Below are positions 17,169 to 26,685 of a DNA stretch of 64,000 nucleotides, in pieces. The stretch lies in contig DHVS01000029.1 in the NCBI GenBank assembly GCA_002412795.1, positions 62,001 to 126,000 of the forward strand. The letters run 5' to 3'. Both the position numbers and the translations under genes were made by a program. The DNA is from a bacterium UBP2_UBA5202. Lineage in GTDB: Bacteria; Edwardsbacteria; AC1; EtOH8. Each line of letters starts with the position of its first letter. Positions within the stretch are counted from its first letter, which is position 1. The notes beneath the pieces are model-generated. The model saw only the letters and a list, made by a program, of their open reading frames with translations. It did not search any database and was not told the DNA's origin.

Positions 17169-17699
17169 ATGACGGAATTCATCACCGACGGACAGATATA
17201 CCAAAGGGTGATACAGGAGGAGATCCCCCGAGCCAGAAGGTTTCTGTGGCTGGCCACTTCCGATTTGAAAGACCTTTATGTGGCCGAAGGCAAAAGGATG
17301 GTGCCGTTCTTAAAGGTATTGTCCGGACTTTACCAAAGCGGAGTGGAATTGAGGCTGATCCACGCCAAGGAGCCGGGGCCGAACTTCCGGAAGGATTTTG
17401 ACCGCTATCCCTCACTGATAGAGGGTTTGGAGAGATTGCTTTGCCCCAGGGTCCATTTTAAAACGGTAATAATTGACGGGAAGTTTGCCTACTCCGGTAG
17501 CGCCAATCTGACCGGGGCCGGAATGGGGGCCAAATCTGACAATAGAAGGAATTTTGAATCAGGTTTCATTACTACGGAAAAAGCCCTGGTGAACAGCATA
17601 ATGAAACAGTACGACGAGTTATGGATGGGAAAACACTGTGAAACCTGCCAGCGTAAAGCATATTGCACTGAATACAAGGACATCCTGGATAAATCATGA
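17169..17699 (+). CDS. PLD-like phosphodiesterase domain protein (single HKD)
   Basis: The 176-residue protein has one complete phospholipase D motif, H96-x-K98-x4-D103, followed by GSANLTGAG, the usual continuation. Single-HKD proteins act as dimers (as in the Nuc nuclease) on phosphodiesters such as DNA or lipids. The last ~25 residues hold four cysteines (CETCQRKAYC), possibly a metal site. It lacks a signal peptide, so it is probably cytoplasmic. The stop overlaps the rimO start (ATGA). Nuclease or other activity cannot be decided. Confidence 0.85.
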   Translation: MTEFITDGQIYQRVIQEEIPRARRFLWLATSDLKDLYVAEGKRMVPFLKVLSGLYQSGVELRLIHAKEPGPNFRKDFDRYPSLIEGLERLLCPRVHFKTVIIDGKFAYSGSANLTGAGMGAKSDNRRNFESGFITTEKALVNSIMKQYDELWMGKHCETCQRKAYCTEYKDILDKS

Positions 17700-19087
17700 T
17701 CAATACTGTAAACTCTTTGTCTGACCGTAAGGTATATATCGTTTCGCTGGGCTGCTCCAAGAACCGGGTGGATACCGAGATCATGCTAGGCCGGCTCATT
17801 AGGGCCGGGTATCTGATCACCGGAACGCTGAACCAAGCCGACGCAGTCATCGTAAATACCTGCGGTTTCCTGCAGGAGTCTGTCAACGAGGCCCTGTCCG
17901 AGCTGACGGCCCTGGCCGGACACAAGAATAAGACGGGTTTCCGGCTGGTGGCCACCGGCTGTCTGGTGCAGCGGATGGGCAAAGAACTGTTGCACAAAGT
18001 CCCGGAGATCGACGCCTTGGTCGGTGTGCACGGCTATAATGACATCGTTTCCGCCGTAACCGGGGGCCGAAAAACAGCCGTTCCAAAAACCGCCTGTGAA
18101 TATCCATCGGCATTCTATCATAACCGCGTTATGACCACCGGGCCGGGCTGGGCCTATCTCCGCATAGCCGACGGCTGCGACAACAATTGTTCCTATTGTC
18201 TGATTCCGAAGATACGGGGAAGATTTCGCAGCCGGAAGATGGGTGATATCGTAGCTGAGGCCAGAATGTTGGTTAGCAAAGGCGTTAAAGAGATCAACCT
18301 GATCGCCCAGGACACCACTAATTACGGACTTGATCTGCATGGCAAAAGGTGTTTGGGCAAACTGGTAAAACGGCTGGACAAAGTGCCGGGATTGGAGTGG
18401 ATCAGAATACTCTACGCCCATCCGGCCCATTTGGATGAAGGTCTGATAAATGACCTGTCGGAGACAGAGCATGCGGTCAATTATCTTGACCTGCCGTTGC
18501 AGCATGCCTCTGACCGTATACTGGCTTCCATGGGCAGGAGGACAACCAAAAAGAGCATCACCTCTTTGATCAAAAAACTGAGAAAGGAAAGCCCGGGGCT
18601 GGTTCTCAGAACGACCATGATGGTGGGCTATCCCGGCGAGACGGAAAAGGAATTTAGGGAATTGATGGATCTGGCCGTTGGGTCGGGTTTTGACCGGCTG
18701 GGCGCGTTTGTCTTTTCTCCGGAGCCCGGTACCAGGGCGGCCGGTTTGCCCGGCCAGGTTGACGCCGGCACCAAAGACCGGCGGCTGAGGCGATTGATGG
18801 AGCAACAACAAAAAATATCACTCTCACGGAACCGGATCAGGCTGAACAAAAAAGTGATGGTACTGGTGGAAGGCGAGTGCGTGAACGATCTGAATATCAA
18901 GTTTCGGAAAGGTTTCCGATATTACGGCCGCAGCCGGGCCGAGGCTCCGGAGGTGGACGGCAAGGTATACATAAAAACAGGCAAAAGGCTTGAATACGGC
19001 AGTATTGTTCCGGTAAGAATAGACCGGGCCTGGGACTATGACCTGGGCGGTACTTTGATCAATCAACAAGATTGGGCCTTATGCTAA
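17696..19087 (+). CDS. rimO: Ribosomal protein S12 methylthiotransferase RimO
   Basis: RimO is a radical-SAM enzyme that adds a methylthio group to Asp of ribosomal protein S12. The N-terminal UPF0004 domain has LGCSKNRVDTE near 18-28 with its cluster cysteines. The radical-SAM CxxxCxxC motif is CDNNCSYC near 161-168, followed by IPKIRGRFRSR. A C-terminal TRAM domain ends the 463-residue protein. The RxxxDxExMLG-type N-terminus favours RimO over MiaB. The ATG overlaps the stop of the PLD gene; the last residues overlap the pilD start. Confidence 0.95.
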   Translation: MINTVNSLSDRKVYIVSLGCSKNRVDTEIMLGRLIRAGYLITGTLNQADAVIVNTCGFLQESVNEALSELTALAGHKNKTGFRLVATGCLVQRMGKELLHKVPEIDALVGVHGYNDIVSAVTGGRKTAVPKTACEYPSAFYHNRVMTTGPGWAYLRIADGCDNNCSYCLIPKIRGRFRSRKMGDIVAEARMLVSKGVKEINLIAQDTTNYGLDLHGKRCLGKLVKRLDKVPGLEWIRILYAHPAHLDEGLINDLSETEHAVNYLDLPLQHASDRILASMGRRTTKKSITSLIKKLRKESPGLVLRTTMMVGYPGETEKEFRELMDLAVGSGFDRLGAFVFSPEPGTRAAGLPGQVDAGTKDRRLRRLMEQQQKISLSRNRIRLNKKVMVLVEGECVNDLNIKFRKGFRYYGRSRAEAPEVDGKVYIKTGKRLEYGSIVPVRIDRAWDYDLGGTLINQQDWALC

Positions 19088-19941
19088 TAGCTCTGATTTT
19101 TTTTCTTTTTGGCCTGCTGTTCGGGTCTTTTGCCAATGTCTGCATCTGGCGCATTCCCAGAAAAGAGGAGGTGGTCATCAAACCATCGCACTGTCCTGAC
19201 TGCGGTGCCGCCATCAAATGGTACCAGAATATCCCGGTGGTCAGTTATCTGCTACTGAGCGGCAGATGCCGCCAGTGCCAAAAGAAGATCTCGGTGCAAT
19301 ACCCTTTGGTGGAGCTTTTGGGCGGTCTGCTGTTTGCCACCGCGTACCTGAAATTCGGCCTGGACTGGCGTCTGGCCGGTTACCTGCCTTTTTTATGGAC
19401 CCTGCTGGTGATCTCGGCCATAGACTTCAGGCATTACATCATCCCCGATCTGCTGAGCCTTCCCGGGATGGGCCTGGGTCTTGCTTTCGGAATGGCAGGG
19501 ACATTTCTCCCCGTCTTAAATCTTTCAATATTCGGATACAATGATCCTTTTGCAGTCTGGGCCTGGCTGGACAGCCTGTTAGGAATGCTGATGGGCGGAG
19601 GATTGATATGGCTTTCGGCCTGGGGCGGGGAAAAGATATTCAAGCAGGAGGCCATGGGAGGCGGGGACGTTAAACTGGCAGCCTTGATCGGGGCTTTTGT
19701 CGGCTGGCAGGCTGTTCTGATGGTATTGTTCCTTTCCTTTCTGCTAGGCACTTTGGCCGGGGTTCCCCTGATGCTGCTGGGCAGGCTGAAAAAGACGGCG
19801 GAAGTGTTTGACGATGTTCCCAAAGGCCAGCCGTCCAAGGCCATGGTTCCTTTCGGTCCGTTCTTGGCAATGGGGGCTGTGATCGCAATGCTGGCAGGGA
19901 AAGCCATCTGGTTTTTATACGCGGCTTTGCTGGTTCGATAG
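19081..19941 (+). CDS. pilD: Prepilin peptidase (A24 family)
   Basis: PilD cleaves the leader of type IV prepilins and pseudopilins and N-methylates the new N-terminus. ATG 19081 overlaps the rimO stop and is preferred to a TTG at 19072; this gives 286 residues with 6-8 membrane segments. The N-terminal methyltransferase part has FANVCIWRIPR and a zinc tetracysteine (CPDC near 37-40, CRQC near 62-65). The peptidase aspartates lie in IDFRHYIIPD near 120 and GGGDVK near 196. It is the processing partner for the pseudopilin at 63184 and works with PilB. Confidence 0.95.
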   Translation: MLIALIFFLFGLLFGSFANVCIWRIPRKEEVVIKPSHCPDCGAAIKWYQNIPVVSYLLLSGRCRQCQKKISVQYPLVELLGGLLFATAYLKFGLDWRLAGYLPFLWTLLVISAIDFRHYIIPDLLSLPGMGLGLAFGMAGTFLPVLNLSIFGYNDPFAVWAWLDSLLGMLMGGGLIWLSAWGGEKIFKQEAMGGGDVKLAALIGAFVGWQAVLMVLFLSFLLGTLAGVPLMLLGRLKKTAEVFDDVPKGQPSKAMVPFGPFLAMGAVIAMLAGKAIWFLYAALLVR

Positions 19942-19978
19942 CTGGATAGAAATTATATCCAAAACTTCAGTCAGACAC

Positions 19979-20007
19979 TTGACAAACCGCCTGATTTAGG
20001 TTATAGT
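19979..20007 (+). promoter_or_regulatory. Near-consensus sigma70-type promoter of the export operon
   Basis: TTGACA at 19979-19984 is followed after 17 bp by TATAGT at 20002-20007. Transcription should start near 20014, leaving a leader of about 200 nt before the ATG at 20213. Confidence 0.8.
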
Positions 20008-20013
20008 TATTAA

Positions 20014-20212
20014 GTTAACAAAAGAAGCCACAAGGAGATATTTATATTAGAGCCGTCAATGTCAGGGATTAAACAGGGATTTTGAAAATATTTAGAACAG
20101 CCCTTTTTACCGCACCCTGATATCGGCTCGGCACTACCTCTTTTGGCAATGTTTTTTGCCATGTTTAGCCGGTATCAGTCAATTGATACCGGCATTTTAA
20201 TTTTTATCAGCG
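20014..20212 (+). promoter_or_regulatory. Structured leader: candidate riboswitch or transcription attenuator
   Basis: The leader can form stems GAGCCG/CGGCTC (20050-20055 with 20124-20129), TCAGGG/CCCTGA (20062-20067 with 20115-20120) and AGGG/CCCT (20075-20078 with 20101-20104), then a TGGCAA/TTGCCA hairpin (20144-20149 with 20156-20161) and a terminator at 20168-20193. The strand 20118-20127, used by the first two stems, can instead pair with the terminator 5' arm 20168-20177 over 10 bp (one G-U). That is the aptamer/antiterminator/terminator design of transcription-controlling riboswitches. I recognise no known class. Confidence 0.6.
20168..20205 (+). terminator. Intrinsic terminator in the leader of the export operon
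   Basis: GCCGGTATCA at 20168-20177 pairs perfectly with TGATACCGGC at 20184-20193, with a 6-nt loop, followed by ATTTTAATTTTT. It lies directly before the start codon at 20213, so it can only stop transcripts coming through the leader. Confidence 0.8.
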
Positions 20213-23200
20213 ATGATCAAAAAACTAATAATAATAATTTTTGCCATTGGGTTTATGTCCGCTACGGCCATAGCCCAGGTAAAACTTTTAAAGTCGGATG
20301 ACCGAGGCGCTTTGATTTCCTGCCAGTTTGCCCCCGTAAGTATGAATCAGAACGGCCAGGGTCAGACCATACCAGCAATCTCAGGCTGTCAAATAGAAGG
20401 GGAGCCGGGCCAGCCCATCAGCTTGTACCAGCAGATAATGGTGGGAATTCCCCCGAATGCCAGGGTGGAAGTTAAAATGCTCACCGGAGATTATAAGGAA
20501 TATGCCGGCATCGACCTAGCACCCGTTCCTTTCTTGGAGGTAAGGGGACAGAATGACCTAGGCAGTTACGCTTACCGCAAAAACAATAAATATTATCAGC
20601 ACAATGGTTTATATCCGCAAGTTCCAGTATTGCTTCATTCTGTTAATATGCTGCGGCGCCACCAGGTTGCGCTGGTAAAAGTTCATCCCATTAAATATGA
20701 TCCGATCTCACGAAAATTAAGGGTCTACAGCAGGATGCAGGTGCAGGTAACCTGGGATATTCCCGGACGTTCCGGAGTTATGGAGGATGATGAAGTTTAC
20801 GGGCCGATCCTGGCGGATAAGATAATCAATTACCCGCAGTCAAAAAGCTGGCTGAACGAATTTTCCAAGGCCGGGGACAAGGCCGAAGACCCTTTTGCCG
20901 CGGCCCCCGTTTGGTACAAACTGTCGGTGGTCAGCCAGGGAATTTACCGGCTGGATTACAACTACCTGAAAAGGAACGGCATCAACCCCGACATCATAGA
21001 TCCCCGGACCATTAAAATATTCAACGGCGGATCGCGGGCCTTTTCAAAATCATACAGTCCGCCTACCGATACTTTAAAGCAAATGGGGATCCTGGTTAAA
21101 GGGGAGCAGGACGGCAGGTTTGACCAAGGTGATCAGATAGTCTTTTTCGGGCAAAACCTGGCCGGGTGGGATAAGAACAGCGCCCTGCTCAACGGGCATT
21201 ATTATAATCCATACGGCGACACCAACAGCTACTGGCTTTGCTGGGGAGGTTCCGCCGGTTTAAGGATGGCCGAACGCGATTGCCGTCCGATATCTTCAAA
21301 ATACGTCACTCCTCAAAGTTTTACCGATACTTTACATTTTGAACAGGATGCTTTTAATCCATTCAATTCCGGGGAGCTTTGGTACTGGTTAAGCATGAAG
21401 CGGATGACGTCGGAAGCTTATCGTGACTACGGCCTGGCGTTTGACCTATCCCATGCCATGCCGGGAACGGCCAAGGTAAAAATAAATTACCGGTCCGGAA
21501 TCAGTAGTAAACATCATCTGAACTGGGGGATCAACGGCACCATTTATAACCAAAAGATATGGATTGGTGCACCCGATTCCGAAGCATATACGGATTCTTT
21601 GATCTTGTCCGGGCTGCCGGCTGCAACCAATGTTTTAAATTTGCAATTGGACCGCAGTTCCGCTGATACATTGGATATAGTATATCTAAATTGGTTCGAA
21701 GTCTATTACCGCCGCAACTATCAGGCCTTTAACTATAACCTTAAATTCAGGGCCGATTCCCTTGGAGGCCAGCCTTACCGTTTTCATCTGACCGGATTCT
21801 CCAGCGACAGCCTTTATGTTCTGGACATCAGCAAACCGGAAAAACCAGTTGCCATCACCAGCGACCGTTTTTACCAGTCTTATGCCGAGTTTGAGGACTC
21901 CTGGCAGAAAGGACGGCTTTATTTTGCAGCTGCCGGACCCGGCTGGCAGAGACCGGTCAAGATAGAACCTTATGTGCCCCAGAATCTAAGGCAGAAGCAC
22001 CTGTCGGTGAATTACCTGGTAATTACTGCCGATGAATTTTGGCCCCAGGCTCAGGCTTTGCTGGCCATGCATTCCGGCGAAGCCCGCTTACAGCCTTCAG
22101 CAGCGGTAAAGCTTTCCTGGATATACAATGAATTCAGTTTTGGGTTAAAAGATCCATCGGCCATCCGTAAATTTCTGGATCACATTTATTTGGGTTCCGG
22201 CCAAGCCAATCCTAAAAGGTGCCTATTATTTGGCGACGGCAGTTATGATTACCGGGAGATAGACAGGACCTGGGGCCGGCATAATTTTATCCCCACCCAC
22301 CAGGAAGACGGATTGTATTATGAACTCGGTGAATATCTTTTTTCCACTTTTGACGACTGGTTTGTGCGTCTGAACAACTCAACCTTGCCCCAGCTTATAT
22401 TGGCCAGGATACCGGCCAAGAATTCGGATGAAGCCTGGGCGGTGGTAAATAAATCATCCCGTTATAACTCCAGAGCCGGCGAGGCCCAATGGCGCAACCG
22501 GGCTATTTTAATGGCCGATGATGAATTCGGCTCGGGTGGCGTTGGCGGTGAAAGAATCCACACTGACGATTCGGAATATTTGGCTGAAAATATCCTTCCC
22601 AAAAATTACGAAATAACCAAAGTATACGGAGCCATGCGGGAATATCCCAAGGATTCGGACGGTCATAAGCCTGATGCCCGGAATGCCCTGGTAAGCCATT
22701 GGAACCAGGGGGCTGCCATCATAAACTTTTTCGGACACGGAGCATATTGGGTTTGGGGCCATGAATGGTATTTCAGGGACACCGATGTGGCCAACCTTGC
22801 CAACGGCGATAAATTGCCCCTGGTGCTGATGGGGACCTGCGGAACCACCAGATTTGACATGAACCGTTATGAATCAATAGGCACGTCATTAGTGGTAAAA
22901 AACGGAGGGGGGGCCATCGCCACCGTCGGTGCCACCAGGGGAACTTATTCTACCGGGAACGACACCCTGGTCAAACTTATTTATGACGGCTTGTTTAATA
23001 AATCATATGATATCGGCCAGGCAGTTTACGGCAGTAAATTTACTTTTAATAACCCGCTCTACATATTGATGGGCGATCCGGCTCTGTTTTTATCCAGACC
23101 GGCCGGATCATGCAGCCTAACTTTAAGCGATGACACCCTAAAAAGCCGGGGGCTTTATTCGGTAAAGGGCAAAATAAGCGGGCTGCCGAGACAATTTAAC

Positions 23201-24139
23201 GGCCAGGCACTGCTTACTGTTTATGATGCCGCTCGGACGGATTGTTCTATACTTACACCTTCCTTGACATTCACGGTCCCAGGCAAACCGATAATCAGGT
23301 TTGGATCTGCGGTCCAAGGTGATAGTTTAAACGCCAGCTTTATTCTGCCTAATATGACTTCGATTCGAGCAGAAAGCTTGGTGGTTGCTGGCGCCCGTTT
23401 GAGTGTTTATGCCTGGAGCACAAGCTTTGATGCCAGTAGTATCTTGGGCGGCAATCTTTGGTTGGGAGGGGCGGTGGCTTCGGATACATCCGACAAGGCC
23501 AAACCTATCATAGAAGTGTGGAACAATGACGTAAAATTGGCCGATGGGGATGTAGTAGGCAAATCATCACGATTGACTGTTAAGGTCGGCGATGACCGGG
23601 GGCTTAATATTATTTCCTTTTTGACTAGCCAAACAGATCAGTTGCAACTGGTTGTTGACGACAAGCTTCCTGTGTATTGCCTCGGTGCGGATTTTGTATT
23701 TGACAATGGCAGCAACGTTTCCGGGCAGGCTGTTTGGCCCGTTTCTACCAATACCGGCCCTCATAAATTCAAATTCTCAGCTTACGATTTGGCGTCAAAT
23801 AAAGGCGTTTTGGAAATTAATCTGAATGTCTTGGCATCCTCCGGAGATAATAAGATTGACGGAGTTTACAATTATCCCAATCCGTTCAAGCAGGGCACCT
23901 GTTTCACCTTCAATTTATACCAAGAAGGCGATGTGACCGTAAAGATATACACCATCGGAGGCCGGACCATCAAAACACTTACCCAAAGCGGCCGGAGCAT
24001 CGGCTACAACCAATTATACTGGGACGGACGGGATGCCGACGGGAGCCTTTTGGCCAACGGCGTTTATTTCTATAAGATCTCGGTCAAGGGGCCGTCCGGC
24101 GAGGCCAGCAAAATCGGTAAATTAGCAGTAATGAAATAA
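20213..24139 (+). CDS. PorU-like C25 (gingipain-family) peptidase with sorting domain
   Basis: The 1308-residue protein starts with a signal peptide (about 1-21). Residues ~230-300 resemble the gingipain propeptide (VWYKLSVVSQGIYRLDY). The C25 caspase-like domain at ~600-970 has FGDGSYDYR, FFGHGAYW with catalytic His842 and GTCGTTRFD with catalytic Cys876, 34 residues apart as in gingipains. The last ~85 residues are a FlgD-like/type IX sorting domain (NYPNPFKQG ... KIGKLAVMK). In Bacteroidetes PorU, itself carrying such a domain, cleaves cargo sorting domains and anchors the cargo; that role is inferred here from gene order and architecture. It is the first gene after the attenuated promoter. 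Confidence 0.85.
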   Translation: MIKKLIIIIFAIGFMSATAIAQVKLLKSDDRGALISCQFAPVSMNQNGQGQTIPAISGCQIEGEPGQPISLYQQIMVGIPPNARVEVKMLTGDYKEYAGIDLAPVPFLEVRGQNDLGSYAYRKNNKYYQHNGLYPQVPVLLHSVNMLRRHQVALVKVHPIKYDPISRKLRVYSRMQVQVTWDIPGRSGVMEDDEVYGPILADKIINYPQSKSWLNEFSKAGDKAEDPFAAAPVWYKLSVVSQGIYRLDYNYLKRNGINPDIIDPRTIKIFNGGSRAFSKSYSPPTDTLKQMGILVKGEQDGRFDQGDQIVFFGQNLAGWDKNSALLNGHYYNPYGDTNSYWLCWGGSAGLRMAERDCRPISSKYVTPQSFTDTLHFEQDAFNPFNSGELWYWLSMKRMTSEAYRDYGLAFDLSHAMPGTAKVKINYRSGISSKHHLNWGINGTIYNQKIWIGAPDSEAYTDSLILSGLPAATNVLNLQLDRSSADTLDIVYLNWFEVYYRRNYQAFNYNLKFRADSLGGQPYRFHLTGFSSDSLYVLDISKPEKPVAITSDRFYQSYAEFEDSWQKGRLYFAAAGPGWQRPVKIEPYVPQNLRQKHLSVNYLVITADEFWPQAQALLAMHSGEARLQPSAAVKLSWIYNEFSFGLKDPSAIRKFLDHIYLGSGQANPKRCLLFGDGSYDYREIDRTWGRHNFIPTHQEDGLYYELGEYLFSTFDDWFVRLNNSTLPQLILARIPAKNSDEAWAVVNKSSRYNSRAGEAQWRNRAILMADDEFGSGGVGGERIHTDDSEYLAENILPKNYEITKVYGAMREYPKDSDGHKPDARNALVSHWNQGAAIINFFGHGAYWVWGHEWYFRDTDVANLANGDKLPLVLMGTCGTTRFDMNRYESIGTSLVVKNGGGAIATVGATRGTYSTGNDTLVKLIYDGLFNKSYDIGQAVYGSKFTFNNPLYILMGDPALFLSRPAGSCSLTLSDDTLKSRGLYSVKGKISGLPRQFNGQALLTVYDAARTDCSILTPSLTFTVPGKPIIRFGSAVQGDSLNASFILPNMTSIRAESLVVAGARLSVYAWSTSFDASSILGGNLWLGGAVASDTSDKAKPIIEVWNNDVKLADGDVVGKSSRLTVKVGDDRGLNIISFLTSQTDQLQLVVDDKLPVYCLGADFVFDNGSNVSGQAVWPVSTNTGPHKFKFSAYDLASNKGVLEINLNVLASSGDNKIDGVYNYPNPFKQGTCFTFNLYQEGDVTVKIYTIGGRTIKTLTQSGRSIGYNQLYWDGRDADGSLLANGVYFYKISVKGPSGEASKIGKLAVMK

Positions 24140-24170
24140 TAAGTTTAAGAATCAACAGGAGAGAAAAGAA

Positions 24171-26684
24171 ATGCACAACGCCAGAAACAGAATACTAACG
24201 TTGGCCGCAGTGATCTTACTGTCGTCCACCTATGCCTGGGCCATATCGGAAGGAGGCGCCATATTTTTGATGATCCGGCCCGGCGCCCGTCCCAGCGGCA
24301 TGGGTAGCGCCTTTTGCGCCATCGCCGACGATGCCACTGCTACTTATTATAATCCAGCGGGCCTGGCCTTTTTAAAGAGGAACGATCCTTTGCTGAATTA
24401 CCAGGACATCAAAGACTGGAACCGATTCCTGAACAGTTTCAAGGATTCGCCGAGGGGGAATGCTTTTACCTGGGCTGACTTTAACGATCCCGAAGGCATG
24501 ATAATACAATTTTCCGGCTTGCCTTTGTTGTCACAGGCCGATATTGCCGACTGGAACAAACTTCTGGTTGTACTGGCTGATACCACGGGCAGGGCGAATA
24601 AAAACATATTCCCGATGTTATCCGAAGATGCCCGAGCCATCATCTCCGGGCATCAAACAGACGATATTTTGGACAATCAGGCTAAATCAACCTTGATCTA
24701 TGCTCTGAATAAAGAGATAAACAATCAGGATACATATAAGAAGGCTGGCTGGAGCGATGCCGCTGTCCCGGAAGCAGCATCTCTCATCATGGTCAAATAC
24801 CGGATGAACCCGGACAGCCTGGGTTTTACAGCTTCAAACATTTCAGATCCCCAGGGTTTGGCCCAGAAGATCAAAGGCCAGGCCGATCCGGTGTCCCGGT
24901 ATATTTACGGCAAGTTATCCGGGAAAAATAAAATATTTTTGGCCCAAAAGTACCAGGATAAAAATTCCGACGGCCTTAAATCTGTTTTGGCCGCCGTTCT
25001 GAACAATGTCTGCCGCCAGACTGATTTTTACAATGAACAGCGGTTTAAAAATGTGAGCTTAAAGCCGGGGACCTCGGGTCTGGCCGGGAAAAAACTTAAT
25101 GGAGGGGCGCTTTCCGCCTGGAACCAGGATCTGCTGCTACAGGCTTACCCTGGTTTGTTGAATATTCAAACCGCCGAGATTTCGCTGGAAGACCAGCGCC
25201 TACTTAACCGGAAGGCTTTGGAATATTTGTTTGCCGGCGCCATTAAGCCTTATGCCAACGAAGAAATCCAGGATACGTTGACAGCCTATCTAAGGGTAAA
25301 AACCGATGAGACCATTGGCCAGATATTTTTACAATATAACGGCGAAGGCCCCATGGCCGAAGCCGAACAAAGACTGTGGTTGGATGAGATCAACAACAAT
25401 CTCCTGGCTGACACTCAATTGTTCCGCCAGCCGGCGCCGGTTGGACGCAACCCTGGACAGTATCTGCAAACCCTAATTCAACGCGGACCTACAAAACCCC
25501 CAGCCGTTTTAAACCGGACATTGCTGACCGGGTATTACCCGGAATGGTTTGAGGCCGCTAAAACGGAATCCAATCCGTTCCAGTACATCAAGAGTTTGAT
25601 GGATCCGAGCGCTTTGGCCGAATTGGACAATCATTTTAGGGGACAGGGAGTATCCAGCGAGGGCCGGCAGTTATTGTTGGCCGACTTGAATCTGATCCTA
25701 TCCCGTCCCGATTTTTACCAAAAGGAACAATGGACAAATTATCCGGTCCCGGCCGAAACACAGGAACTGGTGCTGGATTATTTGGCGGAAGGCACCGGGA
25801 ATTTAAGCCTGAACGATCTGCGCAAACTGAACCGGACTCTGCTGGAGGCTTTGTACCCGTCTGAGTTGGTTAAGATCGGGCGGGATAAAAGTTATGCCTC
25901 GCTGATGCATTCTCCCTGGCTCTCCGAGATCTGGTCCGATGTGGGCGACATGTATTATGAATACATCTCTTATGTCCAGCCCTACAAGGACTGGGGCGTA
26001 TTCGGCGGCAGCGTCATCTTCATCTCCGAGGGGACCAGCCGGCATACCGGAAGTTTAGGCGAAGATTACGGAGAATTCTCCAGCTACGAATTCTCCCCTA
26101 TACTTTCATACGGCAATGAGATATTAAAAGACCTGGCCGGAGGGGTGAACCTGAAACTGATCCATTCACACCTGGCCCCATTCGGGGCGGAAGGGAGCCA
26201 GGGCAAGGGCGTGGCCACCACCTGGGCTTTGGATTTCGGCCTGCTTTACCGGGGCCCGTTCAAGGGTCTGTCTTTCGGCGCCAATCTTCAGAACATAGGC
26301 CCCAAGCTGGTCTACATAGATGCCGAGGAGTCCGATCCGCTTTCCCGTAACATCCGGGCCGGCACCGCCTATAAGATACTGGACGGCCGCTGGGCCAAGC
26401 TGACCGCGGCTTACGACATCACTAAAATGCTGGTGGTCAACGACCTGCCCTGGAAAGAAGAGCTTAAGGAGGCTGTGCATCACGCCGGCATGGAATATCA
26501 GTATACGGGAGCGGCCACGCTGGGCCTGCGGGCCGGGTATGTTTACGACGAGGTCGGCAAGATCAAAGGCTCCACCTACGGTTTCGGGGTCGGCTACAAG
26601 AACATACAGTTTGATTTCGGGATGGAGCCCGGCGGCGAACTGCAGAAATACAATAAAAAATTCTCACTTTCAGTAGAGTTGTAA
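24171..26684 (+). CDS. PorV-like outer-membrane protein with large internal insert
   Basis: The 837-residue protein has a signal peptide (to about 23) and the PorV/PorQ opening RPGARPSGMGSAFCAIADDATATYYNPAGLA near 36-66. The C-terminal ~240 residues (from MYYEYISYVQPYKDWG) are ordinary PorV barrel strands, ending in LSVEL. Between them is an insert of about 500 mostly helical residues not seen in normal PorV (~350-400 residues). The insert repeats a pattern of LN...(D/Q)FYxEQ and LNRxLLEALYP-type segments three or four times. PorV shuttles cargo between translocon and sortase in type IX secretion. A GGAGAG ribosome-binding site precedes it by 9 nt. Confidence 0.8.
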   Translation: MHNARNRILTLAAVILLSSTYAWAISEGGAIFLMIRPGARPSGMGSAFCAIADDATATYYNPAGLAFLKRNDPLLNYQDIKDWNRFLNSFKDSPRGNAFTWADFNDPEGMIIQFSGLPLLSQADIADWNKLLVVLADTTGRANKNIFPMLSEDARAIISGHQTDDILDNQAKSTLIYALNKEINNQDTYKKAGWSDAAVPEAASLIMVKYRMNPDSLGFTASNISDPQGLAQKIKGQADPVSRYIYGKLSGKNKIFLAQKYQDKNSDGLKSVLAAVLNNVCRQTDFYNEQRFKNVSLKPGTSGLAGKKLNGGALSAWNQDLLLQAYPGLLNIQTAEISLEDQRLLNRKALEYLFAGAIKPYANEEIQDTLTAYLRVKTDETIGQIFLQYNGEGPMAEAEQRLWLDEINNNLLADTQLFRQPAPVGRNPGQYLQTLIQRGPTKPPAVLNRTLLTGYYPEWFEAAKTESNPFQYIKSLMDPSALAELDNHFRGQGVSSEGRQLLLADLNLILSRPDFYQKEQWTNYPVPAETQELVLDYLAEGTGNLSLNDLRKLNRTLLEALYPSELVKIGRDKSYASLMHSPWLSEIWSDVGDMYYEYISYVQPYKDWGVFGGSVIFISEGTSRHTGSLGEDYGEFSSYEFSPILSYGNEILKDLAGGVNLKLIHSHLAPFGAEGSQGKGVATTWALDFGLLYRGPFKGLSFGANLQNIGPKLVYIDAEESDPLSRNIRAGTAYKILDGRWAKLTAAYDITKMLVVNDLPWKEELKEAVHHAGMEYQYTGAATLGLRAGYVYDEVGKIKGSTYGFGVGYKNIQFDFGMEPGGELQKYNKKFSLSVEL

Positions 26685-26685
26685 T

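Noticed and set aside
17786..18811. 341-codon open frame on the - strand opposite rimO
   Set aside because: The + strand frame has the complete RimO motifs; the antisense frame shows no recognisable domain or start signal.
20014..20212. Leader as 6S RNA, SRP RNA or a known riboswitch class
   Set aside because: The ends do not pair as in 6S RNA, the SRP tetraloop region is absent, and no conserved aptamer core that I know was found; it is kept as an unclassified element.
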